In this document: positions 1-11,000 of the stretch, in pieces
Position numbering within the stretch: position 1 is the first letter of the stretch
Layout of the letters: each line of letters begins with the position of its first letter
Assembly (NCBI GenBank): GCA_013306675.1
Contig: JABLUY010000144.1
Location: forward strand, 33,917-97,916
Direction: 5' to 3'
Source: Thraustochytrium sp. TN22
Taxonomy: Eukaryota > Sar > Bigyra > Thraustochytrida > Thraustochytriidae
DNA: 64,000 nucleotides
Notes under the pieces: model-generated
Seen by the model: the letters and a program-made list of their open reading frames with translations, nothing else
Database searches by the model: none
Told to the model about the DNA's origin: nothing
Program-made: the position numbers and the translations under genes

Positions 1-32
1 GCCGGAAAGGGCCAGCGAAGGCGGAGGGAGGA

Positions 33-140
33 TACGCGTCGCGGCCCGGAACAAGCCGGAGGCGTCGCGGAGCGGCGCATCAAGCCGGAGGCGTTGCGGA
101 GCGGCACATCAAGCCTGAGGCGTCGCGGAGCGGCGCGTCC
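33..140. repeat. 29-bp tandem repeat, about 3 copies
   Basis: A 29-bp unit beginning GGCGTCGCGGAGCGGC repeats at 61-89 and 90-118, with a degenerate partial copy before it (33-60) and a truncated one after it (119-140). Copies differ at a few positions. No gene is recognisable in the first 470 bases; the small open frames here have no family features. Confidence 0.75.
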
Positions 141-473
141 GCCACTTGGAGCCAGACGACAGGAGCCGGCGGTCAAGCCGGGCGGCTGACTCGACGGGCG
201 AGCGTGTGTCTCCTGAGGCTCCTGACTCAGAGGCTCCCTTTTCTCCCTCTCGTTCTCTTGCTCGCTCTCTGTTCAAGGTGAGGCGAAGAAATCATTCTTC
301 TTCAAGTTTGCTTTTCATAAAGGTCACCGTTCCAGCCAGTGGTGGCCGCGAAAAGTTGGGGCGTAGGCTGCGCCTACGTGGATTTCTATTGTTTGGAGGG
401 GAATACAAAAGGACCCAGCCGATTGTTGCAGCTGACTCACGGACTCACCGAGGCAGGCAGCTAGGAGCTCTTC

Positions 474-1313
474 TTAGCATTTGTGCAGGCGACGGCGGTA
501 ACAAGAGGCGAAGCCCTTGGCGCGCGGCTTGTATGCACTGACCTCGCCGTAGTGCAGCTCGCAGATGCCCTGCGTAGAGGTCTTGCGGTCGGCAAACCAT
601 TCAAAGCCGACGCAGCTACTGTCGGCCATGCAGGCATCCTGGCAGCGCGTTCGTGCGCATGGGTTGTGTCTGGTGCAGAGCGTGTCAAAATCACCCGTGC
701 CCTCGACGCCGTAGATGGTCCAGCGTTCGCGACAGAAACCCGGGCCGACGAGGTCGAACTTCTCGCAGTAGCCACGGAACTCCTCGCGGCAGGTGGCGTC
801 CTCATACTGTGGACAGTGCAGGCTACTGCAGGCGAAGTCATCCGTGGCGTCCTCGCGCTCGCAGGTATTGCAGCCGTCGAACCAAACGCGACACGAGGTG
901 GGCACCTCGGTTGTGTCGAGCACCTCGTCGCACTTGGCGGTCCACTTCAAACGCCAGCACTTGGTATGGTCCGCCGCCTCGTACGCGTAGATGGGCGTTT
1001 GGTGGACCTCGCAGGTGCGCGAAGCGTCGTTATACTCGATGGCTGTGCACGAGGTGCTCTCCTTGCACAGCGTCTTGCACTGCGCAAGCGAGACGTTCTC
1101 GTGCTGCTTAAAGGTGCCCTCGCCGCGCGCCTCGTCCGCGCGGTACTCCTCGCGGCACAGACCGTCGCCCACGAGGCTGAAACTCGCGCACAGCGCCGGC
1201 GTCTCGTCCAGGTCCTCCTCGAGCCGCCTCGCAAAGGATGCTCGCGTCTGTGCCGCACCGCCTGCCCAAGTCGCAAGGGTGAGCGCCGCCACGATCATCT
1301 TGGCCGCGCTCAT
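474..1313 (-). CDS. Secreted Cys-rich protein with two PAN/apple-like repeats
   Basis: A 279-residue protein that starts with a likely signal peptide (MSAAKMIVAALTLATWAGG, ending around AAQT), so it is probably secreted or lumenal. The mature part holds two similar Cys-rich modules. One begins FSLVGDGLCREEY, the other FDLVGPGFCRERW. Each continues with spaced cysteines of the pattern C-x3-C...C-x-G/A-x-E...C-x2-H and a closing YxxxxxC element, as in PAN/apple domains, which bind proteins or carbohydrates. I chose the ATG at 1313 because it begins the signal peptide; the frame stays open upstream to about 1550 but that part is low complexity. The purine-rich tract just upstream (1318-1370) is probably 5' UTR. 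Ligand unknown. Secretion is fairly sure, the PAN label moderately so. Confidence 0.72.
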   Translation of the reverse strand: MSAAKMIVAALTLATWAGGAAQTRASFARRLEEDLDETPALCASFSLVGDGLCREEYRADEARGEGTFKQHENVSLAQCKTLCKESTSCTAIEYNDASRTCEVHQTPIYAYEAADHTKCWRLKWTAKCDEVLDTTEVPTSCRVWFDGCNTCEREDATDDFACSSLHCPQYEDATCREEFRGYCEKFDLVGPGFCRERWTIYGVEGTGDFDTLCTRHNPCARTRCQDACMADSSCVGFEWFADRKTSTQGICELHYGEVSAYKPRAKGFASCYRRRLHKC

Positions 1314-3119
1314 GCTCTCGACGCGCCTCGCCTTTTCCTCCTCCTCCTCCTCCGACCTCTCTCTCTCTCCCTCGCTCGCAGCGCCTTCAAGCAGCTGCAG
1401 CCACGAATCGTGTTTGCAAAGCCTCCAGGACCGGCGTTGAGTAGCACCTGCAGCGGCGGCGTGGACCCTCGAACATCTGCCAGGGAGCGAAGTCGGTCGC
1501 TCTCGCGCCCGCGCCCCTGTGGAAGAAGAAGTTGGAAGGTAAGTTAGCACCTGCTTCCGCCGCCCGCGCCCGGGAGGCGAAGGAGCTTGCGGGATGCCAG
1601 GGATGGGCTCGTCAGGAGGCCGAGTTCCGCACGCTCCAGCCAGCTAGCTAGCTAGCTAGCTAGCTCTAAAGTAGCGGGCCGACGACGTAGCGCTTGAGGT
1701 GCTTCGACCCTCACGGCCGCGGCCTCGCGCTGCGCTAGGGAGCTCCTCGGGCCCGAGCTTCTTCGCGAGCGTGGCCGGCACCGGTGCGCCATCTTTGGAT
1801 GATCTCCCCCCTCCATCTTGGATCCTGACATCCTCTCCGATCTGACGCCGCCGTGGCCAGAATCACTGGCGATGGCTGGCAGTGCCGGCGCCGAGTCCGA
1901 GTCCGCCGCCGCGGGCCGTCGGCGAGGACCCGGCCACAGCCCGCGGACCCGGAGCGTAGCCGCCGCAGCGTACTACTAGTAGTAGCGCAGCGCCTGCGGG
2001 GACCCTGTATCCGCGGGTGGCTCAGGCTGCGCCGCCGCCGCCGCGCCGCGCCGCGCCACGCCTGCCTCGCAGACCGTCAGACGCCGCCCAAACTTGCGTC
2101 ACCGCGCCGCCTGCGCGGCGCCGCGCATCCAGCGTGGACCGTCGGCGGCGGCTCGCGTTTCCGAGCCTCGCAGCCGGAGCTGAGATGGCTCACACGGCCG
2201 ACACGAGTCGGAGCGGCCGGCCCGTGCAAGGGGCGCCGTGCACGCGCCGCACAGCTTGAGCGCCGCGCCGAGCGAGGCCGCCGAGTCGAGCGAGCGTCTG
2301 ACTCCGGATCCTTGCCAGGCATGTCAGACGCGGGAAGTGATCCATAGTCAATCCAACAGCAGCCTGCAGCCTGCCCGCCCTGAAGCTTGTAGCGCGGACT
2401 CGATTTCGGCGGCGCTTCCGCGCTTGGCGAGGCTGCCCTGCAGCGGCTGGCTCGACCAGGCAGGATCCGGAGCAAATGGGCCTGCAAGCGCTGGCAGGCC
2501 AGCTAGCTAGCTAGCTTTCTTAGAGGCTCGATCGCGCCGGTCGTGCTGGTGCGGGTCTTGGCACCGACCAGCGACGGACTTGCTCCCGGGCTGGCGGTGG
2601 CGGTCCGGGAGGATGTCGAGAGGATCGATCACCTCTGGCACTGCGTGTGAGTGAAGCTCGTGTGCTCGTGTCGGCGCAAGCATGGCCTCGAGACAGTGTC
2701 AGAAGCGTGGCGGAGAGGCCGCACGCACGAACTCTGGGACTCGCGAGTGAGGGTTGGGCAGCAAGCAGATTCCCTTGAATTCGTGTCCTAACAGTGAAGC
2801 TAAGAATGAATGAGTGACTCCGAGTCGGAGTGAGTGAGTGTCGGTGTCGGTGAGGCATTGTTAGAGATGAATGTGAATGCCAACGCAAAGAGCGCATTAG
2901 AGTCAGTGGCACTCACAGTCAGGTACAAAGGCGCCAGCTTGAACGCTCAGCTCTCAAGCTGGCAGCGTGTGAGTCGCAGGCTGATCCGAAGACCGCTTTG
3001 GAAGTCGCTTTACAGGCCGGGCGGTCCACCTCGCTCCTCAAGAGAAAGTTCACCTCGCTCCTCAAGAGGAAGCTAACAAACAATAGGCCTAGGCCTGAGT
3101 TTTAGAGAAGTTTACATCA
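1314..3119. other. Gene-poor gap with AGCT tracts, hairpin and short direct repeats
   Basis: No protein family is recognisable. It holds two AGCT tetranucleotide tracts (about 1642-1665 and 2501-2516), GAGT-rich sequence around 2805-2850, a perfect 10-bp inverted repeat with an 11-nt loop (2933-2942 / 2954-2963), and a 24-bp direct repeat (3025-3048, 3049-3072) near the end of the next gene. The region is probably the promoter of the secreted-protein gene plus the 3' flank of the LRR-IQ-WW gene. Open frames of 80-165 codons here are Arg/Ala-rich and look like GC-driven noise. Confidence 0.5.
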
Positions 3120-6100
3120 TCAGTTGGCGCCGTCATAGGCAGGCACGAGGGCTGGGTCGATACCTGCAGGCAACTCCCAAAGGGTCTCGCCGGTGACGGT
3201 GTCATAGTAATAGGGGAGCTGGTTCGCCTGATCGAAGAGCGCCAAGAAGCGCCCAGGGTCAGTCGCAGAAGAGGAAGTGGACGTGGACGTGTTGGTAAGC
3301 GAGGACGCCGCGGACTCGAGCTGCTGGCGCGTGTCGACGGTGCCGGCGGACTCGAGTTGCTGACGCAGCTGAGAAGAGGTCTCGAGCGGGCGTGTCTCGG
3401 AAGCGGCGGCAGAGCGCGCGCGCTGCATGTTGGCAACGCGTAGGTGGCGGAACATGACCCAGGAGTCATTGTGAGCGTCGTAGACCTGCACGTAAGCCTC
3501 GTCCTCGTGCATGTGGAGCCACATGTGGTCTTGGTGGAAGGAGTCGGCCAAGAAGGTGTAGAACTCGACGCGATGCTTGACCTTCTTCCGGTTGTAGGTG
3601 GCAATGAGGCCTTCGCGCCAGGTCTGCACGGAGACGTCAAAAACGCGCACGAAGCAGCCCACGAGGGACTGCTCAAACTCGTCGCCGGCAAATTTGTCCC
3701 AGGCGCGCAGGTTGCGGCTAGGCGAGAAGTAGAAGACGCGCCGGGCGTCAGGGTCCCAGTGCTCCTGCCAGTCGTCGTCCTCGTCGCTCTCGATATAGCC
3801 GCCGAGCTCACGCAGCGCGTCCTCCTCGGAGGCGGAGTCGCGCTCGAGGCCGAGCTGGCGCAGGTAGAGGCGGCGCTCGATCTTGGCCTCGGCGCGGGCG
3901 TGCGCGTCGTCACTTCGGGAACGCACGCGGTCTCGGACCATCTGGAAGCGCAGGTCGCGCCAGTGCAGCACGCGACGCGCGCGCACAAGGCCCTGGATTT
4001 TGGCCGCAGCCTGCATGCGGCGCTCGTGTTGGCACTTGCGGACCTCAAATGCGATGCGTCCCAGGTGGCCGCGGGCCACGCGCTGCATGTTGCGGGCGGC
4101 CGCGGCAAGACGTGCTTGCTCAGCGACGTGGTTGCGAAGGCAGTCGCGGTAAATTCTGCGGCCGATGACGCCACGCGCGATGCGCTGAATGGCCGTGGCG
4201 GCGCGCAGCTCCTTGGCGTACTTGCGCTTGAAGCGCTGCGAGAGGCGCTTCACGCGCAGGCGCGCGAGCTTGATGCGGAGATTGCGCTGGATGAGCACGC
4301 TGGCGTAGCGCATGTCGCGGCTGCGCTGCAGGAGCTCCTCGCGGCGCGCGGCGTTGAGCGTGTTGGAAATGCAGCGCCGCACGAGCGCCTGCATGCGCAC
4401 CACGGCGGCGCTGCGCGCCTCCTCCCAGCGGTCCTCGCGCAGTTGCACGATGACCGCAACCACCTCCGGGTTGCGCTCGCGCGTCTTCGCGCCCCGGAAG
4501 GCCGCCTGCAGCTTGACTGCGTAGCGCGTGTTGCGCCGCTCCCAGTCCCGCTGCGCCTGGCGCACGGCGCGCACAAGCCGCGCGGCACGGGCGCGCCACT
4601 GACGCTGCACCATGAGGGCTGCGTCGGTTTGCGCGCGCCGGAGCAGCAACCGCGCGTAGAGGGCGCGTCCTTGGCTCCCACGCAGCCAGCGTTGGAGGAG
4701 GCCCGCTGCCTCCTGCTCCCGGCGCTCCCGGGCCTCGCGTCGCAGGCGCAGGCGCGTGCCGTGGGCGCGCAACACGGCCGCCACGCGGCGCGCAGCGTCG
4801 TCTTGCACCATCTGCAGCTGTGCCTCGAGCTTGAGGCGCGCGGCGCGGTCGCGTGGCTTGAAGCCCGTGTAGCTCTTGGCGAGCTCCACGAAGGGCAAGC
4901 CGCGCAGCATCTCCTGCAAGCCCTCGGCCGAGATGCGCTCGCAGCCTGTCACGTTGAGAATCTGCAGCGCCTTGTTGTTGCGCGCCACGAAGTAAATGCC
5001 CATCTCCGAAACTTCCACGCAGCCGGCCAGGTTGAGCGCCTGCAGCCGCGTCGCGTCCGCGCAGAGCGCCTGCAAGCCGTGGTCCGTGACGCGCGCGCAC
5101 CGAGCCAGGTTCACGGACCGCAGGTCAGTGCAGTTTGTGCCCAGCGCGCGCAGCGCCGGGTCGCCGATCAGCGTGCATGCCGCCAGGTGCAGAATTTGCA
5201 GGCCGCGGCAGCCGGCGGCCAGGTCCGCGATGCCACGGTCCGTGATCTGCGAGCACCGCGAGAAGTTCACAAACTGGAGCCGATGGCACTTGCGTCCGAG
5301 CGCCGCCAGCCCCCTGTCGCGCATGCGCGGGCAGCCCTCGGCGCTCAGTGAGCGCAGCGCGCTGCACGCGCTGCTGGCGGCGCCCGAGACACCGGCCAGC
5401 CACATGAGCGCGTCCTCGCTCAGGTCGGGGCACTCCGAGATGTCTAATGCCGTCAGCGACCGGTGCGTGCCGACCGCCACGGCGCGCATCGCGCCGTTGG
5501 TCAGTCGCGGGCACGCGCGGAACACGAGGTGAGTCAGGCAGAAGAAGCGCGCCGTCAGCATCGACACCATCTCGTCCGTCAGCGGACTCTCTGAAAGATC
5601 GATCTGCTGGAGGCGCTCGCCGAATCCTAGCGCCACAGCGCGCAGCCCTGGCACCGACACGCGCTGCCACCCGGCCAGGTTGAGCCGCACCACTTGAGGA
5701 CACAGGCTCCCCATCTCCCACAGCAGCTGGTCGCTCGACGTATTGATGTGCTTACGCAGATCCAGCTCCGCTGGGTCCACCTGCTCGTCGCGCAGCGCTT
5801 CGAACACGCTCATGGTCGCGCGCAGCCCGCTCTCCCGCGCGCGCTCCTGCTCCTCCACCGTCATGTACACGGAGGCGGAGGCCGACGAGACGTCCTCGTC
5901 CACCTCGGGTCGCTCGCGCGCATGCTGCTGCCCGCCACGCTCGGCTGGCCGCGCGCGCTTGCGCCGCGGTCGCCGCCCCGGCGAGTGCGGTGCCGCCCGC
6001 GCGCGTAGCTCGCGCAGCCGTGTCTGGCTCTTGTCCTGCGCCAGCACGAGGCTGTCGAAGGCCTCCACCTCATCGCGGGGCACCTCCTGCCGGGCAAGGT

Positions 6101-6167
6101 GCGCCGCCAGCTCGCGCGCGCGCCGGTCCGTCGGACGCCATAGCCGCTCGCACGCCGCGAGCTCCAT
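3120..6167 (-). CDS. LRR-IQ-WW multidomain scaffold protein
   Basis: A 1015-residue single-exon protein. Residues ~150-430 form Cys-containing leucine-rich repeats of the AMN1/F-box-LRR kind, with recurring patterns such as LQxLNLAGCxxVSExGI and LRSVNLARCARVTDHGL. Residues ~450-745 are Arg-rich and contain about seven IQ-like motifs (for example AVKLQAAFRGAKTRE, AATAIQRIARGVIGRR, AAAKIQGLVRARRVL), expected to bind calmodulin-type light chains. A WW-like domain follows (~799-826, EHWDPDARRVFYFSPS), then a ~100-residue globular stretch, and a second WW-like element near the C-terminus (~980-1000, PYYYDTVTGETLWELP). No F-box was seen. It probably acts as a cytoskeletal or ciliary scaffold; that role is inferred from domains only. 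The ATG at 6167 is preceded by a (CGG)n tract on the coding strand. Confidence 0.85.
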   Translation of the reverse strand: MELAACERLWRPTDRRARELAAHLARQEVPRDEVEAFDSLVLAQDKSQTRLRELRARAAPHSPGRRPRRKRARPAERGGQQHARERPEVDEDVSSASASVYMTVEEQERARESGLRATMSVFEALRDEQVDPAELDLRKHINTSSDQLLWEMGSLCPQVVRLNLAGWQRVSVPGLRAVALGFGERLQQIDLSESPLTDEMVSMLTARFFCLTHLVFRACPRLTNGAMRAVAVGTHRSLTALDISECPDLSEDALMWLAGVSGAASSACSALRSLSAEGCPRMRDRGLAALGRKCHRLQFVNFSRCSQITDRGIADLAAGCRGLQILHLAACTLIGDPALRALGTNCTDLRSVNLARCARVTDHGLQALCADATRLQALNLAGCVEVSEMGIYFVARNNKALQILNVTGCERISAEGLQEMLRGLPFVELAKSYTGFKPRDRAARLKLEAQLQMVQDDAARRVAAVLRAHGTRLRLRREARERREQEAAGLLQRWLRGSQGRALYARLLLRRAQTDAALMVQRQWRARAARLVRAVRQAQRDWERRNTRYAVKLQAAFRGAKTRERNPEVVAVIVQLREDRWEEARSAAVVRMQALVRRCISNTLNAARREELLQRSRDMRYASVLIQRNLRIKLARLRVKRLSQRFKRKYAKELRAATAIQRIARGVIGRRIYRDCLRNHVAEQARLAAAARNMQRVARGHLGRIAFEVRKCQHERRMQAAAKIQGLVRARRVLHWRDLRFQMVRDRVRSRSDDAHARAEAKIERRLYLRQLGLERDSASEEDALRELGGYIESDEDDDWQEHWDPDARRVFYFSPSRNLRAWDKFAGDEFEQSLVGCFVRVFDVSVQTWREGLIATYNRKKVKHRVEFYTFLADSFHQDHMWLHMHEDEAYVQVYDAHNDSWVMFRHLRVANMQRARSAAASETRPLETSSQLRQQLESAGTVDTRQQLESAASSLTNTSTSTSSSATDPGRFLALFDQANQLPYYYDTVTGETLWELPAGIDPALVPAYDGAN

Positions 6168-6182
6168 CCTGCTCTGTGCAGT

Positions 6183-6184
<2 letters not shown>

Positions 6185-6223
<39 letters not shown>
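6185..6223. repeat. (CCG)n tract, 5' leader of LRR-IQ-WW gene
   Basis: Roughly 13 uninterrupted GCC/GGC triplets lie 18-56 bases upstream of the ATG at 6167, so on the coding strand they are a (GGC)n run in the probable 5' UTR. Such runs are structure-forming and unstable in other genomes. Confidence 0.85.
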
Positions 6224-6226
<3 letters not shown>

Positions 6227-8079
6227 AGAGAGCCTGATCGTCTGTGCCAAGTCACAGGTGGAACGAGGGAAAAACAACTTGAGAAACCATGAAAAAGCGA
6301 GCCAAGGTCCGTGCACACCCTCCGCACGTGCCGTGACCGCCTGGCTAAAACGGCATTGCCACCAGCATACTGGCACTTGGCGTGCTGCAGTGCAGGCCGC
6401 TGCAGGACAAGAGGAGAGCGAGAAGAGATGCACGAGGAGGCGACTGCACTGCGCGTGCGCACAGGCGTATGGCGGCCGGGAATGAAGGATATGAGGCGTG
6501 AACTCGAGCCGATGGAGAACGATGAAATCTATGCGGCCGCGTTGCGTGCGGCAAAACTTGGCTGACCTTCGACCACGGCCGCGCTGTGGCTCATCATTTC
6601 AATCTAGAGTTAGCCTTCAAGTTGGCCCTGATGCTGATCTGCTCTTGACACCGAGTGCGCGCCACCGCGGCGCCACGGGCGCACCTGACCTAACCGGCGT
6701 CGGCGCAATACAGCGCAGCGCAGCGGCACCGGGTCACGCACGCGCACCACGCGCGCACATTTCGCGTGGCGAGGCTCGCGGAGCCGGAGGGCCCGCGGTG
6801 GACGATCGAAGGCGCTCTGCGCTCAGCGCGCTGCACGAGCAAGGCTGCGCCGCGCGCATGCTCGACGGCGGCCCTGCCAGTGGGCCGGCGCGCCTCGGTT
6901 GCGGCGCCGGGCTCGCTCGAGCGGTCGGCTGCGCGGCTGATCGCGCTGCGGGACGCTTGTCTGCCCACCAAATTCAAATCCTGCGCCCACGCATCACTGC
7001 CACCGCGCGTCACTATCCCACATGCGCTGCAGATCCGCGATCGCGCCTCTCGAGCTCCGCCAGTGTGGACTGCCCCCTACCACTCTGGGGCGCCGCCGCG
7101 GTCCGGGCCCGCAGCCAAACCGCCCGCGCCCCGTGCGCAAGCAGCGCGGCGCCGGGCACGGGGGCGCCCGCAGCGCGGCGCTGCGGGAGAGGCGGCGGCG
7201 CAGAGGCGCAGGCGCGCTTGCAACGACCGCCGGGCTGAGCAGTTCGCCTCGACGCCGCCTCCAGCCGCGCCACGGGCAGCGGGCGAGCGAGCGCAGCGCG
7301 GCGCAGCGCGGCGCAGCGCGCGGCCGGCCGGCCGGCCCGGGCCGCGGCCTCTGCCCCGCCCCCGCCTCGCCCGCCCTCGCGCAGCAGGCAAGCAGGCAGG
7401 CAGGCGGCCGCCGCGGCAGGAAGGAGGTTAAGGGGTGGTCGTCGTTAGGTCGCCCATTCAAACCAACAAGGCGCGGCGCCAAGCTCGGGTGCTTGCTTGC
7501 CTGGTCGCTTGCGCGCGGCGCGGCGCGGGCGCGGGCGCGAGCGTGCAGCGCGGCGCGGCGCGGCGCGGCGCGGCGCGGCACGCGCGGACGCGGCGCGCGG
7601 CGGCGCACGCCACCGTCGGCCACCGGCGTGCGGCCGGCTGGCCTCTAACTAACGAACGAGCAAGCCGCCCTGCCCTGCTGGGCAAGCAGGCAGGCAGGCA
7701 GGCGCCCGTTGCCGCCGCGGAGGACGGCCGGGCAGGCGAAGGCAAGGCAGTGCGCGCGCGCGCGCGCGCTCGCTCGTTCGCTCGCTCGCAGGGGCGGCGT
7801 GCAGGCGCGCCCTGAGCAGGCGGCGGGCCGAGGCCGAGCGCGCCGGGCGAGCGCGCTGAGGCGAAGTAGTCGATAACCAGCGCGAGCGAGCGAGCGAGCT
7901 AGCTAGCTAGCCCAGGCCGGGATTGCTGCGCCGTGAAGCGCGGGTTACTACGACTACAACTGTTGTTGCTCAAGAGGCTGCAGCTGCGCAGCGCGGCCGC
8001 GGACAAGGTCGTAGTGTCCGCCGTGCGCGGGCACGGCGCTTCAGCGTAGGCGGGAGGAAAAATTGGGCGCATCGGCAAG
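6224..8079. promoter_or_regulatory. Large divergent gap between LRR-IQ-WW and MYB-CXC genes
   Basis: About 1.9 kb of very GC-rich sequence separates two divergently transcribed genes, so it should hold both promoters. I see GCGGC-type repeats (7280-7330, 7545-7600), GGCA-type runs (7383-7400 and 7684-7703), an alternating GC tract (7750-7768), and a CGAG/AGCT tract just before the MYB-CXC gene (7883-7911). The open frames present in all six frames are Arg/Ala-rich and overlap each other, which marks them as compositional. No TATA box is obvious. Confidence 0.5.
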
Positions 8080-11000
8080 ATGAGTGTGCCAGGCGACGAG
8101 TGGGAGGAGGCGCGCGAGCGCCTCGACAGCCTAGAGCGGCTGAGTGATGTGGCCTCGCAGACGCCGCCCATCGCGACGAGCAGCGCCGGCGCGCGCGGCC
8201 GCAATGGGCTGCTCTCGCCCTTTCTGGGGCTATCCCCGATTGGGCCGGGCGCGTCGGCGTCGCCGCTCTCGCACCTGCGACACGGCGTGAGTATCCCGCG
8301 CTCCAACATCAAGCGCAACCTAAACGAGACCAGTGGGCTCCGCAGCTCGAGCACGATCGCTCGCACCAGCAGTGACGGCGCCGGCGCCGGCACTGGCGCC
8401 AGCGCCAGCGCCAGCACGGATGAGGCCTCCCCGCGCGGCAGCGCGCAGGGCCGCGGAGAGGGTGCGGACGAGGGGCGCTCGCAGCGGCGGCCCAAGGCGC
8501 GGCGATCGACCGGCAGCGCCTCGCACCGCAGCCCGCAGCGCGTGCGGCCTGCCGCCAAGTCGGCGGGCAAGGCCGGCCGCAACAGCGGCGCGTACGACCG
8601 CCCGATGCCCAAGACCAAGCCGCTCAAGAGCGTGGTCAGCGGGATGGCCGAGAATGCGCGCATCCGCTCGCAGCACCGCGGCGCCTGGACGCCTGACGAG
8701 GACGATCGCCTCATCGCGCTCGTCAGGCAGAACGGAGCCTGTATGTGGACGCAGATCGCCTCGGACCTTGGCACCGGCCGCAACGGGCGCCAGTGCCGCG
8801 AGCGCTGGTCAAACCAGATCAATCCGGACTTGGTGCGTGCCAAGTGGTCAGACGAAGAAGATGAGATCATTCTGCAGGCGCACGCCGAGGTGGGCAACCG
8901 CTGGGCCACCATCGCCAAGCTGCTGCCGGGCCGCACCGACAACATGGTCAAGAACCGCTTCAACGGGTCGCTTCTTCCCAAGCAGGTGCGCAAGGCTCGC
9001 GAGCGCGGCGAGGAGCCCCGGATTCTGCAGCGCGCCAAGCAGGCGGTCCCTCGCAACCCGGACCGCAAGAAGTCGGTCGAGTTTTCCGACGAGCTCCTGG
9101 CCGCCTCGGCGCGCCTCAAGGAGTTCAAGCGATCAGACCCGCCCCAGAAGGTGTCGACGCGCGGCAAGGTGTCATCCTCGGGTCGTTCTTCCGAGGACGG
9201 CTCCGAGGAAGACGACGAGGAAGACGACGATGGCATGGGGAGCCGCGGTTCGGGTTCCTCCTCGGGCATCGCCGCTGGTAAGGCGGCCGGTGCGGCGACT
9301 GCTACTTCTTCTTCTTCTTCTTCTTCTTCAACGTCCTCGTCTGCGTCTGCTGTGCCCGCCACCACCGCCTCGTCGAAGTCGGCACCCAAGTCTGCTGCTG
9401 GCGCTGGCCGCGCTGGCGCCGCCTCGGCCAAGCGCGGCACCAAGCGGCGCGCCGCCGGCGGAGTTGGCCGCGGTCGCGCCCCCAGCGACGCCTCGGACGG
9501 CGTCAGCGACCTCATGGACCAGACGGCCGAGCTGACCAGCCGCGTGCACGAGACCGTGCCCCAAATGGATGCCAAGAAGCGCCGTCGCCGCCCTGGCTCC
9601 TCCGGAGACACTTCGGGTAGCAGTTCCGCGGCGGCGGCCGCCGCCCAAGCCGCCGCGGCCGCCGCGGCTGCGGCCGCCGCCGCCGCGGTCGCTGTGCCAC
9701 GCGCCAGCTTTAGGAACGGCAACGACGCGACACCCATGTCCGCGCAGTTTTTTCAGCTCTTCCGCAACAGCCCGGCACCCCAGAGCCCGTTCCGGATGAG
9801 CCCGGCCAGCCTGCTGGCGAGCACGCCGCTGCAAGATCTCGGCAGCATGAATCCGCCAGGGAGCGTGGGCAGCAGCCGCAAGCTCTTTGAGAGCGATGGT
9901 GGGGGGCTCGCGGGCACCACCGCAGATATCATGCGCGGCCTGGACTCGCCCTTTATCCAACTCGGCCTCACGCCGCTGCGCGGGACCGCCAGTCCGATGG
10001 ATCTGCGAGGCTCGAGCAGCAGCCGCCGTGTCTTCGAGGCACTCCAGAACGGTCTGGGCGACCTGCCGGCCTCCGAGTCCACCACCGCCTCGTCCTCCAA
10101 GCGGGTACGCGGGTCGGGCCTACAGACCTCGCGCTCGGGCCCGGCCGCCGCCGGCGCGGACTCTCAGGCCGCGGCGCTCTCGTCTCAGGGCCTCGGCCTC
10201 AAGAGCCCACTGCGCGACGACGCCTCGTGCGCGCTTCCGCTGAGCACGCCGCGTGCCGGCGGTAGCGGCAGCGGCGGCTTTGCGCACACGCCCATCACCG
10301 TCTCCTCGGAAGGCGCCGCGGGGCAGGAGCTCCTCAACCAGGGCGGTCAGCTCGAGTTTCTCAACTGTCTGGCGCAGCTCAGCACAGGCACGGGCAAACA
10401 CCTCATGAATGACTCAGAAATTCAAGGCCTGCGGGACCCCGGCGCGGTGCGTAAGCTCGACTTGTCGGCCTCGAAGGGCGGCGCCGGCGGCAGCACCAGC
10501 GCCAGCAGTGGCGCTGCTGTCAGCGCCAAGAGCAGCACTGGCGCCGGCAATGTCGCCGGCGAGGGCAAGGGCAAGGACGGGTCTGCCGAGGCGGCGGAGG
10601 CGGCAAACCACGATGACATCTTCAACAAGCTTAGCAAGATCATCGGGTCGCTGCCGGAGGGCTCGCAGGAGAAGCTGCACGCTCTTCTCTCTGGCGCCAA
10701 GGGCAGCTCAAGCGGTGCGCAGTCCTCAGAGACCAGCGAGGCCGCCACCTCAGAGCCTGCCGCCGCTGTGGATGCCCACGACGAGGAGGAGCATGAGCAT
10801 GAGGAACACACGCAGCGGCAGACGGACGACGAGGCCGACGTCGAGGGCAAGGAGCCTTCGGACATGGAAGTCGATGAGGCGGCGCGGGTCAAGAAGGATG
10901 CGGCAGCGGTCGTCAAGAAGGAACCAAGGTTCCAACGTGAAGATGAGCAGCCAGAGCAACACAACGACGCGCCATCGAACCCAAAAAACGGCCTGGCCGC

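Noticed and set aside
483-1547. Long plus-strand open frame opposite the secreted-protein gene
   Set aside because: Shadow of the minus-strand CDS: it lacks motifs, while the minus frame has a signal peptide and a cysteine pattern.
3444-5351. 635-codon plus-strand frame across the LRR-IQ-WW gene
   Set aside because: Antisense shadow caused by high GC at third positions; Ala/Arg/His-rich with no domain.
6965-6985. TTCAAATCC word resembling a tRNA T-arm
   Set aside because: Flanks do not form acceptor, D or anticodon stems; no tRNA gene was found anywhere in the window.
7899-9737. 612-codon minus-strand frame across MYB-CXC
   Set aside because: Antisense shadow; the plus strand has intact MYB repeats in the same stretch.
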